Source: DATGJX01 sp963830545 (GTDB taxonomy: Bacteria; Vulcanimicrobiota; Vulcanimicrobiia; Vulcanimicrobiales; Vulcanimicrobiaceae). From it: a stretch of DNA of 64,000 nucleotides. The notes below the pieces were generated by a model that saw only the letters and a program-made list of their open reading frames with translations, was not told the origin of the DNA and searched no databases. The position numbers and the translations under genes are program-made. Position 1 is the stretch's first letter. Every line of letters starts with the position of its first letter. Where the stretch lies: the NCBI GenBank assembly GCA_963830545.1, contig CAWHMK010000001.1:310001-374000 (forward strand), given 5' to 3'. This document shows positions 26,321 through 35,979 of the stretch, piece by piece.

Positions 26321-27883
26321 ATGACCACGACCAGTCCGGCTCAAGCCGGCGATGGCATCGCGCAGATCTCCGTAAACCCGCTGCGCGCCGGAATCCAGAG
26401 CAGCCGCATTCCGGATCCGTGCACCGTCGTCTTTTTCGGCGCGAGCGGGGATTTGTTCAAACGCATGCTCATGCCCGCGATCTATAATTTGCGTCTAAGC
26501 GATATTTTGCCGTCGAACTTCGGACTCATCGGCTTTGCGCGCACGCAATATTCCGACGACGAATTCCGCGAATACTGCAAGCAGTGCGTCAACGAATTCT
26601 CACGCTCCGGGCCCGTGAAGGAATCGCTGTGGGAAGACCTCGCGCAGCGCATTAGCTACATCACGGCAAACTTCGACGACACCTCGCACTTCGAGGCGCT
26701 TGCGAAGCGCCTGGACGAATACGAGAAGCAGCACGGCGCCGGAAACAACCGTCTGTATTATCTCGCCACGCCGCCGGCCGTGTTTCCGAAGATCATCGCG
26801 CAGCTCAAGCGCGCCAAGCTCGGGCCGGAACAACACGACAAGGGCTGGAGCCGCATCATCGTCGAGAAGCCGTTCGGTACCGACCTCGCGTCCGCGCAAG
26901 CACTGCAGGCCGAAGTGGAGAAGGTGTTCCACGAAAATCAGGTCTACCGTATCGATCACTATCTCGGCAAGGAAACCGTGCAGGACATCATGGCCCTGCG
27001 GTTCGCGAATACGATTTTCGAGCCGATCTGGACTCGCAACTACGTGCAGTCAGTGCAGATTACCGCGGCGGAAACGCTTGGCGTGGAAGGGCGCGGCGGG
27101 TATTACGACAACGCCGGCGCGCTGCGGGACATGATTCAGAACCACGTCATGAATTTGCTCGCCCTCGTCGCCATGGAGCCGCCGGCGAGTTCGGACGCGG
27201 ATGCGATCCGAAACGAAAAATACAAAGTCTTTTCCGCCATCGAACCTCCCACGCCGGAGCAAGTCTTTCAAATGAGCGTGCGCGGGCAGTACGACGCCGG
27301 AACGATTGGGGGACAAGCCGTGCCGGCGTATCGCAGCGAACCCGACGTGCGCCCGGATTCGAACACGGAGACGTACGCCGCTTTGCGCCTCTACATAAAC
27401 AATTGGCGCTGGGCCGGCGTTCCGTTCTACGTGCGCAGCGGAAAGCGTTTGGCGCGCAAGGTTTCGGAAATCGCCATCACCTTCAGCCAAATCCCGCACC
27501 GTTTGTTCGGCGAGAAGAGCGACACGATCGAACAGAACGTCCTCGTGATCAAAATTCAACCGGACGAGGGCATCTCGATGCGCTTCAATGCAAAGGTGCC
27601 CGGCCAGAAGAATCACATTCGAAGCGTGACGATGGACTTCAACTACGGAACCGGTTTCGGCGTGCAATCCGCTCCTGCGTACGAACGCCTCATTGCGGAC
27701 GCGATGCGCGGCGACGCGACGCTCTTCACGCGTTGGGATGCGGTTGAACGCGCGTGGGAAATCGTCATGCCCGTCCTTGAAGTATGGCAGTCGATTCGCG
27801 ACCGCTCGTTTCCGAATTATGCGGCGGGCAGCGAAGGCCCGCAAGCCGCGACCACGCTCAGCTCCGGGTGGCGTCCGCTGTGA
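26321..27883 (+). CDS. zwf: Glucose-6-phosphate 1-dehydrogenase
   Basis: The 520-residue enzyme has VVFFGASGDLFKRMLMPAIYNL (NADP-binding), IVEKPFGTD and the active-site RIDHYLGKETVQDI, with WRWAGVPFYVRSGKRL late in the chain. It makes 6-phosphogluconolactone and starts the oxidative pentose phosphate branch. It begins seven bases after gnd with AAGAAAG upstream and overlaps opcA by GTGA, so it is coupled to its own assembly factor. Confidence 0.96.
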   Translation: MTTTSPAQAGDGIAQISVNPLRAGIQSSRIPDPCTVVFFGASGDLFKRMLMPAIYNLRLSDILPSNFGLIGFARTQYSDDEFREYCKQCVNEFSRSGPVKESLWEDLAQRISYITANFDDTSHFEALAKRLDEYEKQHGAGNNRLYYLATPPAVFPKIIAQLKRAKLGPEQHDKGWSRIIVEKPFGTDLASAQALQAEVEKVFHENQVYRIDHYLGKETVQDIMALRFANTIFEPIWTRNYVQSVQITAAETLGVEGRGGYYDNAGALRDMIQNHVMNLLALVAMEPPASSDADAIRNEKYKVFSAIEPPTPEQVFQMSVRGQYDAGTIGGQAVPAYRSEPDVRPDSNTETYAALRLYINNWRWAGVPFYVRSGKRLARKVSEIAITFSQIPHRLFGEKSDTIEQNVLVIKIQPDEGISMRFNAKVPGQKNHIRSVTMDFNYGTGFGVQSAPAYERLIADAMRGDATLFTRWDAVERAWEIVMPVLEVWQSIRDRSFPNYAAGSEGPQAATTLSSGWRPL

Positions 27884-28890
27884 GTTCACTCAACGTCGAG
27901 GACCTGCTCGGCGCCCTCGCACAGGAGCGCAGCGACCGCGGCGGCGTTTCCACCACGTCGCTCAACGTCATTGCCTTCGTGGAGAACGACGCGCCGCTGC
28001 TGCAGTGGCTCGTGGGGAGCAGCGACGCTTTTGCGGAGGCGCACGGATTTCGAGTCATTCTGCTCGACGCATCCAGCGGCGTCGAGAATCGCGCGGTCCG
28101 CACGCATTGCAAGGACCTCGGCGACACGCTCGTGACCAGTTTGGAACAAATCCAATTGGGCGTCCGCGGCGTGCCGGGCCCGATACTGCGCTCCATCGCG
28201 CACGATCTTCTCGTTCCCAACGTTCGCAACGTCGTGCTGTGGGGCGGCAATCACGTCGAAGACGAGCGCTTTTCCGCGCTTGTGGAACTTGCCGAAACGA
28301 TCGTGCTGTTCAGCCCTCCCGCGGAGGCGGCGCTCGACTCGCTGCACCAACTCACCCGTCTGGAGGGCACGCCGCTCGCTGCGCGCATTCGCGACCTCGC
28401 GTATATGCGGCTGCTCGCGTGGCAAGATCTGACGGCGCAGTTCTTCGACGATCCGGATTTAGCGACGGAGCTGCCGGCAATCAAGCGCATCGAAATCACC
28501 AGCGGTTCGGAGCCCGAAGCGTACTATTTGGCGGGCTGGCTCGCGAGCCGTTTGGGCTGGGAGCCGTGCGGCCCGCTCGCTTTCTGCACCGCGAATGGAG
28601 ATCCGATTCAAATCGAACTTCGCAAAGGGGGTCTGCCCAGGCGCATACGCGGCATTCGGCTGCACTCAGATACGTGCAGCTTCGGCATAGAGATCACGCG
28701 CGACGCCGAAGATTTGATTTGCCTGACCGTAGAAGGCCGCAAGCATCGTCCGACGCGGTGCGTTCCGCTGCACGACGTCGACATCGTTTCCCTCGTCGAG
28801 CGCGCCATCTTCTCCCCTGCCGACGGCGGCGTCTATTTGCAAACGCTTTCATTGCTGCGGCGCATTTTCGAATGGAGCGCGCCGGCGTGA
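27880..28890 (+). CDS. opcA: OpcA-type glucose-6-phosphate dehydrogenase assembly protein
   Basis: The 336-residue protein begins VSSLNVEDLLGALAQERS and shows the OpcA pattern, including RSIAHDLLVPNVRNVVLWGG and a central LTRLEGTPLAARIRDLAYMRLLAWQDL block. OpcA is an allosteric activator or assembly factor of Zwf, known from cyanobacteria and actinobacteria. The position between zwf and pgl is the classical one. The GTG start at 27880 overlaps the zwf stop. Confidence 0.9.
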   Translation: MSSLNVEDLLGALAQERSDRGGVSTTSLNVIAFVENDAPLLQWLVGSSDAFAEAHGFRVILLDASSGVENRAVRTHCKDLGDTLVTSLEQIQLGVRGVPGPILRSIAHDLLVPNVRNVVLWGGNHVEDERFSALVELAETIVLFSPPAEAALDSLHQLTRLEGTPLAARIRDLAYMRLLAWQDLTAQFFDDPDLATELPAIKRIEITSGSEPEAYYLAGWLASRLGWEPCGPLAFCTANGDPIQIELRKGGLPRRIRGIRLHSDTCSFGIEITRDAEDLICLTVEGRKHRPTRCVPLHDVDIVSLVERAIFSPADGGVYLQTLSLLRRIFEWSAPA

Positions 28891-29633
28891 TCGAACGCAA
28901 CCTCGGTGAGCTGCGTATTTTCGAGGGGCCTTCTGAACTCGCCGCGGCCGTAGCCGACGCGTTCGTTCAGGATGCAGGGGAGGCAATTCAGCAGCGCGGC
29001 GCATTCTTCGTTGCGCTTGCGGGCGGGACCACGCCGAAAAACGCATATCGCCTGCTCGCGCAGGAACCTCGCCGCAGCCATGTCGATTGGAATCAGGTCT
29101 TCGTGTATTTCGGAGACGAGCGCTGCGTTCCGCCGGAGAGTGACGAGTCGAACTACAAAATGGCTGCCGAGGCGTTTCTGAATGACGTTCGAGTTCCCCC
29201 AGCGCACGTTCACCGCATGCACGGAGAGGAAGATCCGCCCGCGGCAGCTCGCGAATACGCGCAGCTGCTCATAGAAACGATGGGCGATCTTCCGCGATTC
29301 GATTTGGTCATGCTCGGCATGGGTACCGACGGCCATACCGCGTCGCTCTTTCCCGGAACGAATCCGCTGACCGACAACGAGCGGCTCGTGCGCGCGCCTT
29401 ACGTCGAAAAAGTGAACGGGTACCGAATCACGATTACCCCGCTCGTCATCAACAACGCGCGGCACATCGTCATTTCCACCGAGGGAATCGAAAAAGCGCC
29501 CGCGCTTTACGCAGTTCGCGAAGGCCCCTACGAACCGCAGAGGCATCCAATTCAAATCGTCGCCCCCTCCGGCGACGGCCGCTTGAGCTGGTTCGCGGAC
29601 CGCGCGGCGGCGGCAGAACTTCCCCAACGCTAA
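28887..29633 (+). CDS. pgl: 6-phosphogluconolactonase
   Basis: The 248-residue protein has FFVALAGGTTPKNAYRLLA, VYFGDERCVPPESDESNY and DLVMLGMGTDGHTASLFPGT, the substrate-binding and catalytic motifs of the Pgl family. It hydrolyses 6-phosphogluconolactone. The GTG at 28887 overlaps the opcA stop (GTGA) and has GGAG nine bases upstream. The in-frame ATG at 28872 is the alternative and would add five residues. Confidence 0.94.
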   Translation: MIERNLGELRIFEGPSELAAAVADAFVQDAGEAIQQRGAFFVALAGGTTPKNAYRLLAQEPRRSHVDWNQVFVYFGDERCVPPESDESNYKMAAEAFLNDVRVPPAHVHRMHGEEDPPAAAREYAQLLIETMGDLPRFDLVMLGMGTDGHTASLFPGTNPLTDNERLVRAPYVEKVNGYRITITPLVINNARHIVISTEGIEKAPALYAVREGPYEPQRHPIQIVAPSGDGRLSWFADRAAAAELPQR

Positions 29634-29635
29634 TC

Positions 29636-30443
29636 GTGCGCCGCGCCTCGTTTGCGGACGTGGCGACGGGCGAGCGCGCATCGGCGCTCAACCGCGTCTT
29701 CGAACGCTATCTGGTTCCCGTAACGTTCAGTTCCGAGCAGCTGGACCTGCACATTGCGTACAATGACGTCGACCTCGCGCTTTCGCCGATTTGGTATGGC
29801 GACGACGGCAGCGTGCTGGCCGCCGCACTCCTGGCAATCCGAGGAAAACGCGCATGGATTGGCGGATTCGGCGTCGCTCCCGAACATCGCGGTCGCGGTC
29901 ATGGGACGGAACTCGCGCGTACGCTCATCGATACGGCGCGCGATCGCGAACTCGAGAGCATTCAATTGGAAGTGCTGGAGGACAACGCTGCCGCGATTCG
30001 CGTGTATCGCGCTGCCGGATTTGCGGTTACGCGGAACCTTCTTCTCTTTCGAACGGCCGATCCAGAACAGCACGAGCCCGGCCGGTTTCGTAAACGCAAC
30101 ACTCGACGAGTTCATCGACGCGAGCGAAGTAGAGCGGCCGTGCTGGCAGCGCGAACGCGAAACCCTACTGAATGGTGCGGCGTCCGCCGCCGTTAAGAAC
30201 GGGCGTGGCACGTACGCGCTATTCCGCTACAATGCTCAGCTGGCCCAAATACTCAAACTGCAGGTCGAAGATGCGAACGCGCTAGCTGCACTGTGCGATG
30301 CGATTGCGTCGGAAAGCGAGTCCGGACGCGTCCTCATCCTCAACGAGCCGGAGCCCAGCCCGAACGCCCGATTTGCGAAAACGGCTCGGTGGAGCGAGCC
30401 GTTCGTGCAGCATGAAATGCGCCTAGCGCTGCGCGAGCGCTAA
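29636..30443 (+). CDS. GNAT-family N-acetyltransferase (one frame break)
   Basis: The first part, from a GTG at 29636, is a GNAT domain with GFGVAPEHRGRGHGTELARTLID (acetyl-CoA pyrophosphate loop) and LEVLEDNAAAIRVYRAAGF. The frame changes near 30050-30080. The second frame continues AGFVNATLDEFIDASEVERPCWQRE and ends as a plausible C-terminal domain. One excess base explains the break, giving about 268 residues. It directly follows pgl, so it is likely co-transcribed. The substrate is unknown. The 3' end overlaps the convergent VOC remnant. Confidence 0.75.
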
Positions 30444-30628
30444 GGATTCCAGATGATTTCCCAAAGATGTCCGTCGGGATCTTGGAAGTAGCCGGAATAA
30501 ATGCCCCACGGCCGAGCGTGCGGTTTATCCGTTATGACTCCGCCGGCGTCCGCCGCGCGCTGCAGCACTGCATCGACCTCCGCTTTGGAGTTTACCAATT
30601 GACCGATACTGAACTCGGTCGCGCTGGA
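30440..30628 (-). pseudogene. C-terminal remnant of a VOC (glyoxalase/bleomycin-resistance) protein
   Basis: Read leftwards, 62 codons give VNSKAEVDAVLQRAADAGG then GIYSGYFQDPDGHLWEIIWNP, the unmistakable last third of a VOC-domain protein with its metal-ligand Glu. A TGA at 30629-30631 closes the frame upstream. The region up to the tolC operon (about 165 bases) cannot hold the missing half in any frame that I can read. It is therefore a truncated gene, or one broken by more than one indel. Confidence 0.65.
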
Positions 30629-30659
30629 TCACGGGTTCCATCGCTCCGGTGTACCACCA

Positions 30660-30797
30660 TTAGAAACCCGTGCGTAATGGACGCCGGTTCCAGCGTTCCA
30701 GTTCGCGCGTGTACAACACCGCGCTGCGTTCTTGCAGTTTTTGCTGCGAACGTTTCGAAAGGCGCACGCGGCTGATAACCGTCGTTTGTTTTTTCAT
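30660..30797 (-). CDS. Small basic ORF coupled to the tolC-like gene
   Basis: A 45-residue ORF starting MKKQTTVISRVRLSKRSQQK, rich in Arg, Lys and Gln and probably one helix. Its ATG overlaps the tolC stop (ATGA), the same coupling seen between most genes here, so translation is plausible. I do not recognise it. It could also be the start of a longer gene cut short by an indel, since the VOC remnant lies immediately downstream. Confidence 0.35.
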   Translation of the reverse strand: MKKQTTVISRVRLSKRSQQKLQERSAVLYTRELERWNRRPLRTGF

Positions 30798-32560
30798 GGT
30801 TTGAGCGCTCCTTCTCCGACTGTCGTTACATCAACGTTGTTGGCCGTCAGGATAGTTCCCGTGGCCTGCTGCAAATCGACGACGGCATTGTTGAGATCCG
30901 TCTGAGCCTGCAACTCGAGACCGCGATTGTCCGCAAGTTCGATCTCGCGCTGAAGCACGAGAAAAGTCGTCGATTCCCCCGCATGAAAACGTCTGCGTTC
31001 GCTCGCCAGCACCTGCTCCGAAGCTTGCCGTGCGGAGCGCGCCGCGAGCAGACGCGCCTGCGCGCTTTGATAACCTTGCAACGCATTCCGCACGTCCATC
31101 GTGATGCGTTGAATCGTCGATGCTTCTTGCACGGCGACGCTGCGCTCTTGCTCCTGCGCCGCGGCGAGATCCGCTTTTGCAGTCGTGTTCCCGATGGGAA
31201 AGGCGACCTCGATGCCCGCGCTGTAGACGGGGAACTTGTTCGAGAGCAGGTTTTTGATCGATTGATCGAGGCCGCCTTGCAAGTACGCCGGGACCGGGAC
31301 GGCGCTGTTGGGTAGCGCGGGAATCTGCTGCGCCGGCGGAAGCGTCCGATTGACCGCCGCGATCAATTCTTCGATCGCGACGACCTGCTGCGCGCTCTGC
31401 TGAAGGAACGGGCTCGCGCTAATCGGTACTGCCGTGCCGGCGAAGCCGTTGCTGGTATAGCCGAGATTCAGATTCACCAACGGTTTCGTTTGGTCTTGTG
31501 CGTAGGCGAGATTGACGTCGGCGGTTTGACGCAGGCTGCGGATTTGCGCGATCTCGGGGCGATTGCGCAGCGCCTGGGTGACGAGCTGAGCCAGAGACGG
31601 TTCCTGCGGGAGCTGCAGTGCGGGCGTCGTCGGCACGAGGTTCGCGTTCCACAACGGGTCCGCGGGATTCGTGACGAGCTCGGATTTGAGTTGGTTCTGC
31701 AGCGCCGCGACGTTCTGAAGCGCCGAGGCGAGCTGTTCTTGGAAGACGGCAATCTGCGTATCGGTCTGGACGACGTCGATGGGGGCGCTCGCACCTTGCC
31801 GCGCGAGCCGCACGTTGCTGTGCTGCTGTGCGATCGTGTCCTTGAGGCCCTGCTCCTGAATCGCGACGTTACGCCATGCGGCGACGAGGTTCCAGTACGT
31901 CTTCTGCACTTGCGAGATGGTGCCCGATACCGTGGCCAGCGTCTGCGCGTTGGATCCTTGGGCGTTGATCTCCGCGAGCTGCAGTGCGCGCGAGGTAGAG
32001 TCGATTCGCGCCCGCCGGTTCAGAGGCTGCGTGAAATTCGCGGAAAAAATCGTCGGATACGTCGGGTTGAACGTATTTATCTGCGTGTTGTCGTACGTTT
32101 GTTTGCCGGACGCGCTTACGCTGTAGGTCTGGCCGCCCGAGAGCATTCCCTGCACGCCGGCGGCAATGCTCGTATTGCGCTGCACGATGGGGGTAAAATT
32201 CGGTCCGGCAAAAAACTCGTTCTGCGGCGGCTCGGTAACGTATTGATACTGCGGCTGAACGGTAAATTGCACGTCGTACGCGCCTTTTGCCGCCTGGATT
32301 TGATAAAACGCGATGCGCCGGTTCGCCTGCGCGACCGCGAGATCGGGGTTACGGTACATCGCCATACCGATCGCGTCCTCGAGCGTTATGCCGACGAAGG
32401 GCTGCTGCGTTACGCCCACGACAGCCGGCGGCGGCGGTGAAACGTTCGGCGCAGCGTATCCCGGAGCGACCGCCGGCACGGCCGGAAGCACCGGTGACGG
32501 CGCGGGCGAGGGAACCGTCGCGGCGGCAAGCAGAACGGTAGCGAACAAATTCACGAACAA
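30794..32560 (-). CDS. TolC-family outer-membrane efflux protein
   Basis: The 588-residue protein has an N-terminal signal peptide, a Pro/Ala-rich segment to about residue 50, then GITLEDAIGMAMYRNPDLAVAQA and two long helical repeats typical of OEP/TolC (QVQKTYWNLVAAWRNVAIQEQGL; ERSVAVQEASTIQRITMDVRNALQGY). TolC trimers form the outer-membrane channel of tripartite pumps. It follows the EmrB-like gene by three bases and completes the efflux operon. The Pro-rich N-terminal insert is unusual but seen in this family. Confidence 0.9.
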   Translation of the reverse strand: MFVNLFATVLLAAATVPSPAPSPVLPAVPAVAPGYAAPNVSPPPPAVVGVTQQPFVGITLEDAIGMAMYRNPDLAVAQANRRIAFYQIQAAKGAYDVQFTVQPQYQYVTEPPQNEFFAGPNFTPIVQRNTSIAAGVQGMLSGGQTYSVSASGKQTYDNTQINTFNPTYPTIFSANFTQPLNRRARIDSTSRALQLAEINAQGSNAQTLATVSGTISQVQKTYWNLVAAWRNVAIQEQGLKDTIAQQHSNVRLARQGASAPIDVVQTDTQIAVFQEQLASALQNVAALQNQLKSELVTNPADPLWNANLVPTTPALQLPQEPSLAQLVTQALRNRPEIAQIRSLRQTADVNLAYAQDQTKPLVNLNLGYTSNGFAGTAVPISASPFLQQSAQQVVAIEELIAAVNRTLPPAQQIPALPNSAVPVPAYLQGGLDQSIKNLLSNKFPVYSAGIEVAFPIGNTTAKADLAAAQEQERSVAVQEASTIQRITMDVRNALQGYQSAQARLLAARSARQASEQVLASERRRFHAGESTTFLVLQREIELADNRGLELQAQTDLNNAVVDLQQATGTILTANNVDVTTVGEGALKP

Positions 32561-32563
32561 CTC

Positions 32564-34111
32564 CTATTCGGCGCTCACTGGCGCGGCGACGCGAGCACGC
32601 CGCATCAAGACGACGAGGGGCGCCAGCACGAACGTGATCAGCGCGGTGAGCCGCGCCGTATCGGCATACGACAAGATGTACGCCTGTTGCGTAACGAGAT
32701 TCGCAAGATTCATCAGCGCGCTGCGTGAGTGCTCGCCGCCGTGAATCTGCAGATAGTGGTGCACCGCCTGGGCATGCAGCGTGACGTCCGCGCCCAGCGC
32801 CGCCTGATGATGTGTAACGCCGCGTACCAGGACGGTTACGAGAACTGCTGTTGCAACGCTACCGCCCACCTGGCGCGCGAGATTGAAAAACGCCGACGCT
32901 GCGGGAACGTCCTTGGGCGGAACGGAGCCGAGCACTGCAATCGAGAGTGGTACGAAGATCTGCGAGAGGCCCACGCCGCTCATGATGAGCGCCGCGCCGA
33001 ACGTCCAGAACGAGGACTCCGAGGTCGTAACCTGCGCGAGTATGAAGTTCGAGATGCCGAGCAGCACGAATCCGGTGAATACCATCCAGCGAGCATCCAA
33101 TCTGCGGCGCGTGGCCAGAATGGCGGCCAGCGGCGTGAGCATTCCGATCGCAAGCGCACGCACGAGTATCGTTTCACCGGAGAGCGTCGCAGTAAACCCC
33201 AGCGAATTCTGCACGTACTGGGGAAGGATGAGGACCGATCCGTACAAGCTCACACCCAGCGCCGCACCGAGCAAACTTCCCGCGGCAACCTCACGATAGC
33301 GCAAAACATGCAAGTCGACGACCGGAATTTTCGACCGCAGCGTCCAGACGACGAAACCCACTATCCCTGCGGCAGCCATCACCGCGAACAGGCGGATGTT
33401 CGGGTCCGAAAGCCAATCGTACTGTTGTCCCTGATCGAGCACGTACTGCAGCGATCCAAGCCCTAGCGCGAGCAGCGCCAGTCCGATCCAGTCGAGTTTC
33501 TTGTGCTTCTGCGGCTCCATTGGATTGCGCAGCACCGCGTAGACCGCCGCGGCGGCGAAAATACCGACGGGAATATTGATGAAGAACGCCCACCGCCAAG
33601 TGAGATTATCCGTGATGATTCCGCCGAGCAACGGACCCAGCGCAGGACCGACGATGACGCCCAGGGAGAAAATTCCCTGCGCTTTGCCTTGCTCGCCGAG
33701 CGGATACGTGTCGCGCAAGATCGCTTGCGATGTGGAGATCAGTCCGCCGCCGCCGACGCCTTGAATGAGGCGCCAAAAAACGAGTTCGCCGAAGCTTCCC
33801 GATAGTCCGCACATGATCGAGGCGAAGGTGAAGAGCGCAATCGACGTCATGTAATAGGCACGGCGTCCGAAGCGTTCGGAGAGCCACGGAGTAATGGGGA
33901 TGATCACGACGTTCGCGATGATGTAACCCGTGACGACCCACGCACCCTGGTCCACGGAGACGCCGAAGTTCCCCTGGATGTTGGGAAGAGCGACGTTGAC
34001 GATGGTGGTGTCGATGATTTCGAGCATCGTCGCGGTGATCACGGCGAGCGTCACCATCGTCCTGCGCCAACCGTATTCGGTGACGGACGTATATGCTGCC
34101 GATCCGTTCAT
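32564..34111 (-). CDS. DHA2-family MFS multidrug transporter, EmrB/QacA type
   Basis: The 515-residue protein has 14 predicted membrane segments. Motif D1 of DHA2 transporters appears as IIDTTIVNVALPNIQGNF near residue 35, and the antiporter motif C region as LGVIVGPALGPLLGG. It pumps hydrophobic compounds by proton antiport across the inner membrane. It lies between the EmrA-like adaptor and the TolC-like channel, so the three form one envelope-spanning pump. The drug range cannot be predicted. Confidence 0.93.
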   Translation of the reverse strand: MNGSAAYTSVTEYGWRRTMVTLAVITATMLEIIDTTIVNVALPNIQGNFGVSVDQGAWVVTGYIIANVVIIPITPWLSERFGRRAYYMTSIALFTFASIMCGLSGSFGELVFWRLIQGVGGGGLISTSQAILRDTYPLGEQGKAQGIFSLGVIVGPALGPLLGGIITDNLTWRWAFFINIPVGIFAAAAVYAVLRNPMEPQKHKKLDWIGLALLALGLGSLQYVLDQGQQYDWLSDPNIRLFAVMAAAGIVGFVVWTLRSKIPVVDLHVLRYREVAAGSLLGAALGVSLYGSVLILPQYVQNSLGFTATLSGETILVRALAIGMLTPLAAILATRRRLDARWMVFTGFVLLGISNFILAQVTTSESSFWTFGAALIMSGVGLSQIFVPLSIAVLGSVPPKDVPAASAFFNLARQVGGSVATAVLVTVLVRGVTHHQAALGADVTLHAQAVHHYLQIHGGEHSRSALMNLANLVTQQAYILSYADTARLTALITFVLAPLVVLMRRARVAAPVSAE

Positions 34112-34117
34112 GCCGGC

Positions 34118-35377
34118 CTACTGTACGAGAACCGACGTTTCGACGGACATGCCGGGACGCATGGGATACTTATTCGGATCCGCGTCGTCTATGGAGATCT
34201 TCACCGGAATGCGCTGCGTCACTTTGACGAAGTTTCCGGTAGAGTTCTGCGCGGGGACCAAAGCATACGTATTTTGCGAAGCCGGATTGATCGACAGCAC
34301 CTTGCCGTGGAACGTGTTGCCCTTATACGCATCGACGTGAATGTCGACGGGTTGCCCCGGGTGCATGCTGCCGACTTGCGTTTCCTTGAAGTTTGCGGTG
34401 ACGAACACCTGATCCGGAATCAGCGTGAGAAGTGTGTTGCCCGAACTCACCGTCTGCCCGATTTCGACGCTCTTCTCGCCGACGTAGCCGTCGATGGGCG
34501 AGTAGATGCGCGTGTTGCTCAAGTTTTGCCGTGCGAGCTGCACTGCGGCTTGCTGCGTTGAAATCTGCGCCGGGGCTTGTGCCTGCGTCAGTTTACCCTG
34601 CGCCGCCTGAACGCCGCCTTGCGCCGCACCCACTCCAGCTTGGGCCGCACCGACTTTTTGCTGCGCGGCTGCGAGGTTCGCCTGCGCCACATTCACACTG
34701 TCCTGCGCGGCATTATATTGCGATTGCGCCTGAGCATAGGCGGCCTTTGCCGCGTCCAGCTCTTGTTTGGCAACGTCGCCCGATGCGACGAGCGATCGCG
34801 TACGATCGTAATCTGCCCGCGCCTGATTGAGCGCTTGCCGCGCGCCGGGAAGTGCGGCTTGCGCTGCTTGGACCTGCGCCTGTGCGGCCTGCACGCCGGC
34901 TTGCGCAACGGGCACCTGAGCTGCGGCATTTTGCACGTCCGCTTGGGCCTGTGTTACGCCGCCGCTGCCCTGCATCGTTTCAGCCTGCTGATTTTGCAGC
35001 GCGAGCTGCAGCGCAGCTTGAGCCTGAGCGAGCTTGGTATTCTCGTCCGCGTTGTCGAGGGCAATGAGGAGCTGTCCCTTCTTCACGGGTTGATTCGTGT
35101 CGACGAGAATCCGGTCGACGCGCTCGGTGATCTTGCTGGTGACGGCGACGGTGTTCGCGTCGATGCGCGCGTCGTCGGTCGTCTGGTGCACGTGCGCGTA
35201 CGCGAACCAGCGGACGCCCCAGATGATGACCAGAATTGCGACGATTATACCGGCAATCGCAAACACAGGACGCATGTTGCGTCCACCTCCGCCGCTGCCC
35301 GAGTCGTCCTGTTGCACGCTCACCCTCTTTCCGTTCTCGATGGGGACTGTCTCTTCATCACGTTCCCGCGTTTGCAT
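34118..35377 (-). CDS. HlyD/EmrA-family membrane fusion protein
   Basis: The 419-residue adaptor has a cytoplasmic N-terminus, one membrane segment at about residues 41-62, HQTTDDARIDANTVAVTSKI (lipoyl half-motif), a long Ala/Gln coiled coil of several repeats (QAGVQAAQAQVQAAQ type), and the second half-motif near NTRIYSPIDGYVGEKSVEIG. It bridges the EmrB-like pump and the TolC-like channel. The ATG at 35377 lies two bases after the tetR stop, with AGAAAG as ribosome site; longer frames upstream lie inside tetR. Confidence 0.92.
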   Translation of the reverse strand: MQTRERDEETVPIENGKRVSVQQDDSGSGGGGRNMRPVFAIAGIIVAILVIIWGVRWFAYAHVHQTTDDARIDANTVAVTSKITERVDRILVDTNQPVKKGQLLIALDNADENTKLAQAQAALQLALQNQQAETMQGSGGVTQAQADVQNAAAQVPVAQAGVQAAQAQVQAAQAALPGARQALNQARADYDRTRSLVASGDVAKQELDAAKAAYAQAQSQYNAAQDSVNVAQANLAAAQQKVGAAQAGVGAAQGGVQAAQGKLTQAQAPAQISTQQAAVQLARQNLSNTRIYSPIDGYVGEKSVEIGQTVSSGNTLLTLIPDQVFVTANFKETQVGSMHPGQPVDIHVDAYKGNTFHGKVLSINPASQNTYALVPAQNSTGNFVKVTQRIPVKISIDDADPNKYPMRPGMSVETSVLVQ

Positions 35378-35379
35378 TT

Positions 35380-35979
35380 CTACTTCTTTCTTGCGCCGTT
35401 CAAAAATATGCTGATCTGAAAGTCGACGATCTCTTCCCGCCCTTTGTCGGGGTACGGCAGGCGCTTGTTTCCGATGACGTACGAGAAGATGGACCCCATG
35501 AAGAAGCGCGCGAGCAGCACCGGATCGCCGTCGAGTTCTCCTCGCTCCACCTGCTTGGCCATGTAATCCGTGAGCAGTTGCTGGATCATCGCCGGCGAGC
35601 GCCACGCGGCATCGCCCGCAGCCGCCCACTGATCTTCTTCCGCGAACGTCGCCATGATCAGGTCGCGCAACTCGAGCATTCTCTCGATCATCACCAAAGC
35701 GATTTTGCGCAGATCTTGGGCGACGTCGCCGCCCAAATTCGGCAGCAGTTCTCCGAGTAAGCCTGCCGGACAGTAATGCAGCACGCAGGCTTCGATCAAC
35801 GCATCTTTACTCCCGAAATGCCGGAAGAGCGTCGCTTCGTTCACGCCTGCCAGTTCGGCGATTTCACGCGTGGTCGTGCCGCGCCGGCCTTTTTTGGCGA
35901 TGAGCCGGCGCGTCGCCGCGAAAATGCGATGACGAGTGTCGTCCGAGGAGCGGATGGGCTGGGTTTCGTTCAGCATCAC
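35380..35979 (-). CDS. TetR-family repressor of the efflux operon
   Basis: The 199-residue protein has the TetR HTH at residues 14-60 (HRIFAATRRLIAKKGRRGTT, then REIAELAGVNEATLFRHFGSKD) and a helical ligand domain. It overlaps the LolA-like gene by ATGA and precedes the pump genes. Two near-identical 20-bp palindromes lie just upstream of the operon and are the obvious binding sites, so it is probably autoregulatory. The inducer is presumably a pump substrate. Confidence 0.93.
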   Translation of the reverse strand: MMLNETQPIRSSDDTRHRIFAATRRLIAKKGRRGTTTREIAELAGVNEATLFRHFGSKDALIEACVLHYCPAGLLGELLPNLGGDVAQDLRKIALVMIERMLELRDLIMATFAEEDQWAAAGDAAWRSPAMIQQLLTDYMAKQVERGELDGDPVLLARFFMGSIFSYVIGNKRLPYPDKGREEIVDFQISIFLNGARKK

